A DNA stretch of 7,826 bases. Source: CAIRNS01 sp049508565 (GTDB taxonomy: Bacteria; Elusimicrobiota; Endomicrobiia; Endomicrobiales; CAIRNS01). This document shows positions 1 through 6,413 of this stretch, piece after piece. The position numbers and the translations under genes are program-made. Under the pieces are notes generated by a model, which saw only the letters and a list, made by a program, of their open reading frames with translations, had not been told where the DNA came from and did not search any database. The stretch is taken from NCBI GenBank assembly GCA_049508565.1, contig JBELAT010000108.1:1-7826 (forward strand), in the 5' to 3' direction. Every line of letters starts with the position of its first letter. Position 1 is the stretch's first letter.

Positions 1-346
1 ACACCGCGAACTTGAATACCTGACTCTCGATCGTGATACGTTTCATTTCAAAGAAACACTCTCCCCGAAATACGCGGAGATGGCATATTATGGATTATGG
101 TTTGTCCCGTTACGGCGGGCAATGGATGCCTTCGTAACCGAGACCCAGAAGAACGTAACAGGGACGATCACGTTGAAGCTTTACAAGGGGACCATCACTG
201 TTACGTCGCGTAAATCCCCGCACTCGCTGTACTGGGAAAAGCTGGCGACCTTCGGCCGGGACGAAATTTATAACCAGAAAGATGCCGAAGGGTTCATCAA
301 TCTTTTCGGGTTGCCGCTTAAAGTCCAGGCTCTGTTAAAAAAATAA
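1..346 (+). CDS. argG: Argininosuccinate synthase, C-terminal part (5' end outside window)
   Basis: This enzyme joins citrulline and aspartate, using ATP, to make argininosuccinate in the cytoplasm, the penultimate step of arginine synthesis. The reading frame is open from base 2, well upstream of the first in-window ATG at 80, so the gene enters from the left and only about the last 114 residues are present. They carry the typical C-terminal ArgG blocks: HRELEYLTLDRD at the very start, then SPKYAEMAYYGLWFVPLRR, TGTITLKLYKG, RKSPHSLYWEKLATF and QKDAEGFINLFGLP close to the stop. The ATP- and citrulline-binding N-terminal domain is not visible. argH follows on the same strand, the usual argGH order. 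The identification rests on recognising these conserved blocks and is firm. Confidence 0.95.
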   Translation, partial: HRELEYLTLDRDTFHFKETLSPKYAEMAYYGLWFVPLRRAMDAFVTETQKNVTGTITLKLYKGTITVTSRKSPHSLYWEKLATFGRDEIYNQKDAEGFINLFGLPLKVQALLKK

Positions 347-353
347 CCTGCAT

Positions 354-368
354 TGTCAGTAATTGACA
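354..368 (+). promoter_or_regulatory. Short inverted repeat with a TTGACA hexamer in the argG-argH gap
   Basis: TGTCA (354-358) and TGACA (364-368) are perfect inverted repeats around a 5-base loop. The right arm is part of TTGACA (363-368), identical to the sigma-70 -35 consensus. The best hexamer 17 bases downstream is TGTACA (386-391), a poor -10 match, so a promoter is not well supported. The TTG within this repeat (363-365) is also the most upstream possible start for argH. It may be an operator, a weak promoter element or chance. Confidence 0.2.
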
Positions 369-437
369 GCCGCATCGCAAAGATGTGTACACGATAAATC
401 GCAATCTCAGGTCACGTATAAACCACCTGCACTATTT

Positions 438-1766
438 ATGGAAAACTGTTCGGAATTCATCAATTCATATTCATTCGATAAACGCCTGGTTGTCCATGAT
501 ATCATTGGGTCCCTGGCGCACGTGAAAATGCTCGTAAAATGCAAAATCATCCCGGCCTCTGATGGTTCAGCTATCAGTAAAGGACTTTCCGCTATCCGTG
601 CCGATATCGAAAAAGGAAAATCCATTGCGCCGGAAGAAGACATTCATTATGCAGTTGAGAAAGAATTGATCAGAAGGATTGGACCGGTAGGTGGCAAAAT
701 GCATACTGGCCGGAGCCGCAACGACCAGGTTGCGCTGGATATACGGCTCTATGTGCGCGACGAGATCAACCGTATTGAGCAACTATTACACAGTATTTTA
801 AAAGAGATCGTTGGTCAGGCGGAAAAAAACAGTACAGTCATTATGCCGGGGTATACCCATCTCCAACCCGCACAACCGGTTCTATGGGCACATCATATTA
901 TGGCGTACGGTTGGATGTTTCAACGCGATATCCAACGTCTTGATGATTGTTTGAAACGCGTCAACATTCTTCCGCTGGGCAGCGCCGCGCTTGCCGGGAC
1001 TTCATTTGCTATTGATCGGCGATATGTCGCACGGCTTCTCGGGTTCGATGGCGTGTCCGAAAATTCCATGGATGCCGTTAGTGACCGGGACTTTATTATA
1101 GAATTTTTAGCTGCGTCAAGTATAATCGCGATGCATGTGTCGCGATTGTGTGAGGAACTGGTTATCTGGTCGAGCGCAGAATTCAATTTTGTGCGTATTG
1201 CCGATGAGTTTATTTCAGGCTCGTCAATAATGCCTCAGAAACGAAATCCTGATGTTGCCGAGATCGCCCGGGGAAAAACAGGACGTGTCTATGGCAATCT
1301 TATGGCTGTGCTGACGCTGATGAAGGGGATGCCGTTGTGCTACAACCGGGATATGCAGGAGGATAAACCGCCGGTATTCGACACCGTTGATACACTCACG
1401 TCATGTCTTACGGTTATCGGGAACATGATCGCAACACTCGAGATCAATCCCGCCCGAATGATCAGCTCTACCGAAAGAGGTTTTCTTGCGGCAACAGAGG
1501 TGGCTGATTACCTGGCGAAAAAAAAGATGCCGTTTAGACAGGCGCACGGGATTGTTAAAGAGATCGTGTTGTATTGTATCGAAAATAAATGTACGCTGTC
1601 TGAGCTCTCAATGGCACAGTGGCAGCATTTTTCAAGTCTGATAAAAAGCGATATCCGGACAATCATCGACCCCCGGCGGATCGTTGAGACCAAGCAGTCG
1701 GAAGGCGGCACGTCACGGTCTTCAGTGCTGCGTCAAATAAACGCTTTAAAAAAAATATGTCTCTAA
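438..1766 (+). CDS. argH: Argininosuccinate lyase
   Basis: This cytoplasmic enzyme splits argininosuccinate into arginine and fumarate, the last step of arginine synthesis. It belongs to the fumarase/aspartase superfamily, whose members are homotetramers. Numbering from the ATG at 438 (442 aa), it shows HTGRSRNDQ (89-97), GYTHLQPAQP (138-147) with the catalytic histidine H141, the superfamily signature GSSIMPQKRNPD (261-272) with the catalytic serine, and the C-terminal GGTS block (423-426). The start is uncertain. ATG 438 places the conserved SFDKRL block at residue 12, where most relatives have it near residue 25. The alternative TTG at 363, directly after an in-frame stop, would give 467 aa. 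Neither start has a clear Shine-Dalgarno sequence, and neither version contains the WGGRF motif that normally opens the family. The 3' end overlaps the next gene by 10 bases. The core active site is intact, so an active enzyme is likely. Confidence 0.93.
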   Translation: MENCSEFINSYSFDKRLVVHDIIGSLAHVKMLVKCKIIPASDGSAISKGLSAIRADIEKGKSIAPEEDIHYAVEKELIRRIGPVGGKMHTGRSRNDQVALDIRLYVRDEINRIEQLLHSILKEIVGQAEKNSTVIMPGYTHLQPAQPVLWAHHIMAYGWMFQRDIQRLDDCLKRVNILPLGSAALAGTSFAIDRRYVARLLGFDGVSENSMDAVSDRDFIIEFLAASSIIAMHVSRLCEELVIWSSAEFNFVRIADEFISGSSIMPQKRNPDVAEIARGKTGRVYGNLMAVLTLMKGMPLCYNRDMQEDKPPVFDTVDTLTSCLTVIGNMIATLEINPARMISSTERGFLAATEVADYLAKKKMPFRQAHGIVKEIVLYCIENKCTLSELSMAQWQHFSSLIKSDIRTIIDPRRIVETKQSEGGTSRSSVLRQINALKKICL

Positions 1767-2998
1767 TATCCCCTGTTCGTGTGGCTATCTTTGTCTGTAT
1801 GGTCGTTTCTGCGACTATTGGGGGTTTTTGCTCTGAATCCACTCGTTGTGTTGCCCCCGATTCAGTCGAACGCACCCTCTCGCTTGATGATTGTATTGAT
1901 ACCGCTTTACATAACAGCCAGGATCTTCTGGCACTCACAGAACAGGTAGAGTATGCCCGTCAGAGGGTCAATGAAGCCAAGGCACAGAATTTTCCCAAAA
2001 TCGATCTCAATTTAAACGGATCGAAATTCGCTAATGACACGCCAACGATATTGTCGCCGTCGTTTGGTTCCATTTTCCTTCCTGCTGAGACAAAAGATTT
2101 TTATTATTCAACCCGATTATCGTTGTGGCAGTATCTGTATGCCAGCGGCAGATATACGACCAACGTGCGTCTGGCGGAAATCAACCTGTCTCAGGTAACA
2201 AGCCAGATTGATGTTACCCGCAATAAAGTTATTATGGAAGTAAAAAAAGCATTTTATGCCTGCAGGATTGTTCAGGAAAAAATTGCTATCCACCAAAAAG
2301 AGATGAAGTCCCTTTCAGCAAAAAAAATATCAGCCAGAAACCAGCAGAGCTATGAAGACGCTCTTTTGTCAATGAATCTTGAAAAGCTTGAGCACGAGTA
2401 TGAAAAATCCTGTCTGAAATTTCTCAATGTTATTGGTCTTGAGCTCGACACGAAAATAGCTCTCAGCGGTGAACTTAATATGCCTTCGGATGTGTATGAT
2501 CTCAATAAGTGCCTGGCCCGGGCATTTGAATACCGGCCGGAACTTCGTCAGACTCAGTTTCAGGAAACTATTGACAGTTTGCGGGTTAACCTTTCTCTGT
2601 CCGAACGTTATCCCACCGTAACGCTCGGTGCAAATTATGAGATGTTTGGTGATAATCTGCCGCTTGATCAGAAGAATTGGGATGCAACCATTAATGTTAA
2701 TCTGCCGATATTTGACGGGTGGGCTTCCTGGTACCGGATCAAACAACAGCGGAACATGGCGCGTGAAGCCAAGATTCGACGGGCCAGCATTCAAGATCAA
2801 GTGCGCCTTGATGTTAAACAAGCTTTTTCAGACTACATGTTCTGGCAAAAACAGGCCCGGGATTTTGACGGTCGCTTTGCCGGTGACATTCCTTCCGACA
2901 AAAAAATTGAACGGGCACTGCTGAAACTCGATACCCTCGAACAGGTGCTGGACAGTCAGGCGGCGCTCGAGTGGGCCACCGGAAATAGTAGGAAATAA
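1757..2998 (+). CDS. TolC-family outer-membrane efflux/secretion factor, short C-terminus
   Basis: TolC-type proteins form trimers with an outer-membrane beta-barrel and a long periplasmic alpha-helical tunnel. They serve as the exit duct for efflux pumps and type I secretion. The 413-aa product starts with a signal peptide (hydrophobic residues about 9-24) and then shows two related outer-membrane-efflux halves. The first runs about 41-240: LSLDDCIDTAL, then a strand block NFPKIDLNLNG, then YYSTRLSLWQYLYASGR and long charged helices. The second runs about 249-405: NKCLARAFEYRPELRQ, RYPTVTLGANYEMFG, and NVNLPIFDGW, the usual 'PLFDGG'-like strand end. The final helix ends soon after LDTLEQVLDSQAALEWA, earlier than in most relatives. 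The start codon lies inside the end of argH, which suggests translational coupling; no Shine-Dalgarno is visible. No membrane-fusion protein or inner-membrane pump gene is present in the window, so its partner and substrate are unknown. Confidence 0.85.
   Translation: MSLISPVRVAIFVCMVVSATIGGFCSESTRCVAPDSVERTLSLDDCIDTALHNSQDLLALTEQVEYARQRVNEAKAQNFPKIDLNLNGSKFANDTPTILSPSFGSIFLPAETKDFYYSTRLSLWQYLYASGRYTTNVRLAEINLSQVTSQIDVTRNKVIMEVKKAFYACRIVQEKIAIHQKEMKSLSAKKISARNQQSYEDALLSMNLEKLEHEYEKSCLKFLNVIGLELDTKIALSGELNMPSDVYDLNKCLARAFEYRPELRQTQFQETIDSLRVNLSLSERYPTVTLGANYEMFGDNLPLDQKNWDATINVNLPIFDGWASWYRIKQQRNMAREAKIRRASIQDQVRLDVKQAFSDYMFWQKQARDFDGRFAGDIPSDKKIERALLKLDTLEQVLDSQAALEWATGNSRK
2990..2993 (+). 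promoter_or_regulatory. Possible distant ribosome-binding site for the patatin gene
   Basis: AGGA lies just before the stop codon of the TolC-like gene, 14 bases ahead of the ATG at 3008. That spacing is longer than the usual 5-9 bases, so the site is weak. It is the only purine-rich candidate ahead of this start. Confidence 0.25.
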
Positions 2999-3007
2999 AC
3001 ATCTTTC

Positions 3008-3955
3008 ATGCCCTTGATCCGCTGCATTCTCCTTGTTCTTATCACCTTTTCATTGAGTAGTTCTTCCCTCCACGCCCTTGACGAAGAACAAAACATTACT
3101 GATTTTCTCTGGCAGAAAACGATACGCTTAACACCGCCTCACCGTCCGAAAGTGGCGCTGGTTCTGTGTGGCGGCGGCGCCCGGGCACTGGCGCATATAG
3201 GGGTTCTTAAGGTGTTTGATGAGGAAAAGATTCCTGTCGATATGATCGTTGGTACAAGTGTCGGTGCACTCATAGGAGCTTTGTACGCGGCCGGGGTGCC
3301 CGTTTCAAAGATAGAGTCTATGGGGACAACTATAAAATGGAATAATATCACCAACTTAAAAGGGACATCGCTTATCAGTCTGCTGCTTTCTGAGCATCTC
3401 CTTTCAACGCAGGCACTTGAAGACTTTATGAATGGCGCCATCGAGCACAAGCGTTTTGATCAGCTTAAGATCCCTTTTACGTGCGTAGCAACTGATATTA
3501 TGACCGGTGAGCGGATTATCATGCGTGAAGGCGATGTGGCGCTTGCCGCCAGGGCAAGTGCGACTATCCCGGGGTTGTTTGATCCCGTAGAATACCGACA
3601 CCGGTTTCTTATTGATGGTGGACTTGTTGATAATCTTCCGACTGATATTGCGAAACTTTCTGATGCGGATGTGATTATTGCCGTTTCAGTGGACTCTGAC
3701 TTTTCCAAAAACCGGCTTTCCAATGTGTTCATGATGCTTATCCAGTCGTTGTATATTCAAGGCAAGCTGCTTGAGAGCGAAAAACTGCAACTGGCTGACC
3801 TGGTGATCCGTCCGGATGTTCAAGATGTAACGGTCGTGGATTTGAACCGTTCTCCGGAATGTATCGATGCGGGCGTGCTGGCTGCCCGCCAGATGGTTCC
3901 GCAGATCAAGAAATATTTGATTGACAGGATTTCCGATGAAGATATTTTTAACTAG
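3008..3955 (+). CDS. Secreted patatin-like phospholipase
   Basis: Patatin-like enzymes are acyl hydrolases that cleave lipids, usually phospholipids, with a Ser-Asp dyad. The 315-aa product begins with a Sec signal peptide (hydrophobic 5-20, likely cleavage after LHA at 21-23), so it should act in the periplasm or beyond. The patatin fold spans about 48-228. It has the glycine-rich oxyanion loop GGGARA (55-60) followed by LAHIGVLKVF, the nucleophile motif GTSVG (82-86, Ser84), an ASATIPGLFDPV block (183-194), and DGG (203-205, Asp203). The catalytic dyad is therefore present. The sixth loop residue is Ala (A60) where Gly is usual (GGGARG). There is no POTRA domain or C-terminal beta-barrel, which separates it from PlpD-type autotransported patatins. 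The C-terminal 80 residues resemble the tail of RssA/NTE-like bacterial patatins. It starts 9 bases after the TolC-like gene, and the next gene overlaps its end, so the three are probably one transcript. The substrate is not deducible. Confidence 0.88.
   Translation: MPLIRCILLVLITFSLSSSSLHALDEEQNITDFLWQKTIRLTPPHRPKVALVLCGGGARALAHIGVLKVFDEEKIPVDMIVGTSVGALIGALYAAGVPVSKIESMGTTIKWNNITNLKGTSLISLLLSEHLLSTQALEDFMNGAIEHKRFDQLKIPFTCVATDIMTGERIIMREGDVALAARASATIPGLFDPVEYRHRFLIDGGLVDNLPTDIAKLSDADVIIAVSVDSDFSKNRLSNVFMMLIQSLYIQGKLLESEKLQLADLVIRPDVQDVTVVDLNRSPECIDAGVLAARQMVPQIKKYLIDRISDEDIFN
3926..3929 (+). promoter_or_regulatory. Shine-Dalgarno site that sets the TPR gene start
   Basis: AGGA lies 6 bases ahead of the ATG at 3936, inside the end of the patatin gene. 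It is the best-placed ribosome-binding site on the plus strand. It favours ATG 3936 over the upstream in-frame TTG at 3921, which would add five residues before the signal peptide. Confidence 0.6.
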
Positions 3956-4868
3956 CGTATTGTTGATGCTCTGCTGGTGTTCTGCGGTATCAGCGCAGAC
4001 TGTTTCGACGGGGACAGAAAATTCTCAAATGCGGTGTGAAACAATCATTAAAGATTGTCAGCAGGCTCTTTCCGCAAAGCATTCAAGAAAAGACCGGTAC
4101 GATGTCCTTATGAAACTTGCCCGGACATATGCTGATATGCGCAATTATGAGAAGGCAATAGAAACCGGACAGGAAGCGATAACACTTTTTCCCAAGAAAG
4201 ATGCCGCACATCTGCTGGTTGCCCAGGTATATCAGCAAAGCGAACTTTACGAACTCTCCCGTCAAGAATATCTGACGGTTCTCCGGTATGACCGTAAATC
4301 ATTCAATGCCTATTTTTCAATTGGCCAACTGTACATGCAACAGGGATTGATGACCCGCGCAATGGAGTATTTTCGTAAAGCAATTGTCATCAAACCGACA
4401 ACTGAGCTGTATCGAGAAATGTCACGGTGTGCTGAAAACGCGAGTGATCTTGGTCTTTCTATCAGTCTTTTACAGAAAGCGCTCTATCACGAAGAACGCT
4501 ATGATGACCTGGTTCATCTGGGTAAACTGTATGAGGAAACCAAAAACTACGATGCTTCTGAGAAAATCCTTTCCCAGGCGATCAAACTCTCTCCCGAACG
4601 TATAGAAGGATATCTCAATGTAGGGCTTTTGTATTTGCGCAATAATGATCTCTCACATGCTGAACATTTTTTACGCATTGCTTTGGAAAAGGCGCCTGAA
4701 GAAGGAAGCATCCACTTCTTTCTGGCTGTGATCTCGTTTCATCAGGGGAAAATGGGTGAGGCGCTGAGGGAAAATGCTGAAGCAAAGTGGCTGAGCCGGT
4801 CTGATGTCCTCACGGCGTATACCTATAAATTCGACCATCTCCTGACGGCTGCGGCAAAAAAACAATAA
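3936..4868 (+). CDS. Secreted TPR-repeat protein
   Basis: TPR proteins are helical scaffolds that bind other proteins. This 310-aa product (start at ATG 3936) has a clear Sec signal peptide, MKIFLTSVLLMLCWCSAVSA, with likely cleavage at 20/21 and no convincing lipobox, so it should be soluble and periplasmic. After a short linker it is almost entirely tetratricopeptide repeats, about seven in tandem. Recognisable units lie near 54-87 (ending in AIETGQEAITLFP), 89-121, 123-155 (FRKAIVIKP), 187-220 (LSQAIKLSP), 222-254 (LRIALEKAP) and 256-288. A degenerate unit sits near 157-186. No enzymatic motif is visible. The start overlaps the patatin gene by 20 bases, implying coupled translation, and it is the last gene of the run. 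A role assisting the TolC-like or patatin protein in the envelope is an inference from position only; the specific partner cannot be read from the sequence. Confidence 0.85.
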   Translation: MKIFLTSVLLMLCWCSAVSAQTVSTGTENSQMRCETIIKDCQQALSAKHSRKDRYDVLMKLARTYADMRNYEKAIETGQEAITLFPKKDAAHLLVAQVYQQSELYELSRQEYLTVLRYDRKSFNAYFSIGQLYMQQGLMTRAMEYFRKAIVIKPTTELYREMSRCAENASDLGLSISLLQKALYHEERYDDLVHLGKLYEETKNYDASEKILSQAIKLSPERIEGYLNVGLLYLRNNDLSHAEHFLRIALEKAPEEGSIHFFLAVISFHQGKMGEALRENAEAKWLSRSDVLTAYTYKFDHLLTAAAKKQ

Positions 4869-4903
4869 ATAGTGTGTATGTCAGTTCGCTCTATGCTCAG
4901 AGT

Positions 4904-4923
4904 GCCGGGTGTGTGTATCCGGC
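4904..4923. terminator. Weak hairpin in the gap between the two convergent operons
   Basis: GCCGG (4904-4908) pairs with CCGGC (4919-4923) around a 10-base loop in the 70-base space between the converging TPR and FHA genes. An alternative overlapping hairpin pairs 4887-4892 with 4899-4904. A T-run does not follow at once on either strand; the nearest on the plus strand are TTTT at 4933-4936 and TTTTT at 4942-4946. A bidirectional terminator is expected here from gene layout, but the sequence support is poor. Confidence 0.22.
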
Positions 4924-4938
4924 TCGAGAAAGTTTTGG

Positions 4939-5655
4939 CTATTTTTCGGGCGGGTTATTGTCTTTGAGATGAAAGAGGAATTTTAAGCCGGAGAAGTCGA
5001 GTAGGTCGCCATCTTTGAGCTCGAGCTGACCGGAGATGAATTGGTCGTTACGTTTGGTATATCCTTCTTTAATGACTGTCAGCAGATAACCTGTCTGGCG
5101 TTTGCTGATAAGGGCTGCAAATTCGGGGGCAAATAGTCCGCGTAGTTTGACGGCTGCAGTTTCGGATTTACCGATGTATGTGAGCAATGCTGAAAGGGTA
5201 TACTCGGCTAACTCCGATTTCCCTTCAACGAGACGCAAAAGACCAACGAAATCAGGGTGAGGCTGGGAAGAGACGTTCTCATCATGATCACCGTCTTTTT
5301 TTTGCGATGATATTACCGTAGCGGGCTGAGAATTAACCGTGCTTGGAGCAATCTGCTGGTTCTCCGAATCGGGAAATATGAAATCTAATGTATGCTGTCC
5401 AATACCTATCTGATCGCCGTTTTTGAGCGCGGCGCTAATTACTCGCTTACCGTTTAACAGAGTCCCATTGGTACTCTGCAGATCTTCGATGACATACGAT
5501 GTGCCCTGATGTATCAGCCGGGCATGGGTACTTGAAACTGCCAGACTTTCAAGGGAGATGTCATTTTCCGGTTTCCGTCCAATCGATAGTGGTGTCTTAT
5601 CAATACTGATTTCTTTGATCACTGCTGCTTGAAATTTCAGTAACAATTTTGCCAT
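4939..5655 (-). CDS. Dual FHA-domain protein (one canonical, one degenerate)
   Basis: FHA domains bind phosphothreonine peptides and so read the output of Ser/Thr kinases. The 238-aa product has no signal peptide or membrane segment and should be cytoplasmic. The first FHA domain (about 20-95) is textbook: SIGR (24-27), SSTHA (41-45), DLQSTNG (58-64) and NG (68-69), which are the phosphopeptide-contacting loops. A polar Ser/Thr/Gln-rich linker follows (about 96-135). The second domain (about 144-230) has the FHA outline, with YIGKSETAAVKLRG (160-173), a run of short strands, and LKDGDLLDFSGLKFLF (213-228). It has APEFAAL in place of SxxHA and lacks a proper STNG loop, so it probably does not bind phosphothreonine. 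The ATG at 5655 is preceded by a weak purine-rich stretch. It is the last gene of the kinase-phosphatase-FHA run, 11 bases after the phosphatase stop. Its partner protein is unknown. Confidence 0.88.
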   Translation of the reverse strand: MAKLLLKFQAAVIKEISIDKTPLSIGRKPENDISLESLAVSSTHARLIHQGTSYVIEDLQSTNGTLLNGKRVISAALKNGDQIGIGQHTLDFIFPDSENQQIAPSTVNSQPATVISSQKKDGDHDENVSSQPHPDFVGLLRLVEGKSELAEYTLSALLTYIGKSETAAVKLRGLFAPEFAALISKRQTGYLLTVIKEGYTKRNDQFISGQLELKDGDLLDFSGLKFLFHLKDNNPPEK

Positions 5656-5666
5656 GGCAACTTTCT

Positions 5667-6413
5667 TTACATGATAAGATAACTATTTTTCATTTTCTTT
5701 TTCACCGGCACACCAGATGTATAATGAATAACAATCACTGTACAGTTATCCCTGCCACCCGCTTTGTTTGCCTGCGCGATTAGTTCACCACAAATAGCAG
5801 CCGGATTTCCTTGCGCAAGAACGATTTCGAGTATCTCAGCATCGCTGATCATCCCATGCAATCCGTCTGAACAAAGCACGAGGAAATCATCGTTCATGGC
5901 TGGGATGTCGATACAGCCCGGTTCAACGGTATGGTCAACGCCCAGTGCTCGCGTCAAAACATTTTTATAGTGAACAGTCTTTGCCGATTCGGAAGTTATT
6001 AATCCCTTTGTGATCTGTTCCTGGACAATTGAATGATCGGTAGTCAACGGTTGAATCTGTTTATTTCGAACCATGTATAACCGGCTGTCGCCTACCCAGG
6101 CAATAGTATACACGTCTTTGTGTATGACGCAGGCGACGACTGTTGTTCCCATACCTTTATATTGAGCGGAACTCCTGCTTGCTTCAAAGATCATGTCGTT
6201 GGCACTCAAGATGCTGGCAATAAGGTTTTCGCTTTGAGAAAAGTTTTCGGCAATGACGTCTAGCGCCATAGTGCTGGCAACTTCACCGGCGTTAGCACCG
6301 CCCAAACCATCAGCGATCATAAACAAGCCGGATTTCTCTTCTATCAACCAGGCATCTTCGTTATTTTTCCGGACTAGTCCGAGATCGGTTTTTGCTTTAA
6401 ATTCAAGAGGCAT
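5667..6413 (-). CDS. PP2C-type Ser/Thr protein phosphatase (PrpC/Stp family)
   Basis: This cytoplasmic Mn/Mg-dependent phosphatase removes phosphate from Ser and Thr residues and normally opposes a Ser/Thr kinase encoded beside it. The 248-aa length is typical of the bacterial Stp/PrpC type. The PP2C motifs are in order: VRKNNEDAW (14-22) with phosphate-contacting Arg15 and metal ligand Asp20, ADGLGG (34-39) with Asp35, GMGTT (87-91), GDSRLY (108-113), LTTDHS (123-128), LTRALG (153-158), SDGL (182-185) with Asp183, and GRDNCTV (220-226) with Asp222. All metal-binding aspartates are present, so it should be active. The last ~15 residues (VKKKMKNSYLIM) form a basic tail beyond the catalytic fold. 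Its ATG overlaps the kinase stop by 11 bases (6403-6413), which points to translational coupling and balanced production of kinase and phosphatase. Confidence 0.94.
   Translation of the reverse strand: MPLEFKAKTDLGLVRKNNEDAWLIEEKSGLFMIADGLGGANAGEVASTMALDVIAENFSQSENLIASILSANDMIFEASRSSAQYKGMGTTVVACVIHKDVYTIAWVGDSRLYMVRNKQIQPLTTDHSIVQEQITKGLITSESAKTVHYKNVLTRALGVDHTVEPGCIDIPAMNDDFLVLCSDGLHGMISDAEILEIVLAQGNPAAICGELIAQANKAGGRDNCTVIVIHYTSGVPVKKKMKNSYLIM

Noticed and set aside
363..391. A sigma-70 promoter for argH built on TTGACA (363-368)
   Set aside because: The hexamer at the right spacing (TGTACA, 386-391) matches the -10 consensus poorly, and argH sits close behind argG, so a shared transcript is simpler. 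Kept only as a low-confidence site.
1515..1525. Second A8 run inside argH as a frameshift site
   Set aside because: The frame stays consistent with the family on both sides (VADYLAKKKMPFRQAHGIVKE), so there is no frameshift.
1746..1766. An A8 run (1748-1755) just before the end of argH, where a -1 slip would join argH to the TolC-like frame
   Set aside because: A fusion would bury a signal peptide behind a cytoplasmic enzyme. Both genes are complete on their own, so the run is more likely chance or part of an A-rich translation start.
2369..2821. A 150-codon open frame on the minus strand inside the TolC-like gene
   Set aside because: It lies opposite a well-supported gene, has no recognisable domain, and reads as a shadow of the coding strand.
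5250..5340. Several Ser-Gln pairs in the FHA linker as an SQ/TQ cluster
   Set aside because: SQ/TQ clusters are targets of eukaryotic ATM/ATR-type kinases; nothing of that kind is present here, and the pairs fit a simple polar linker.
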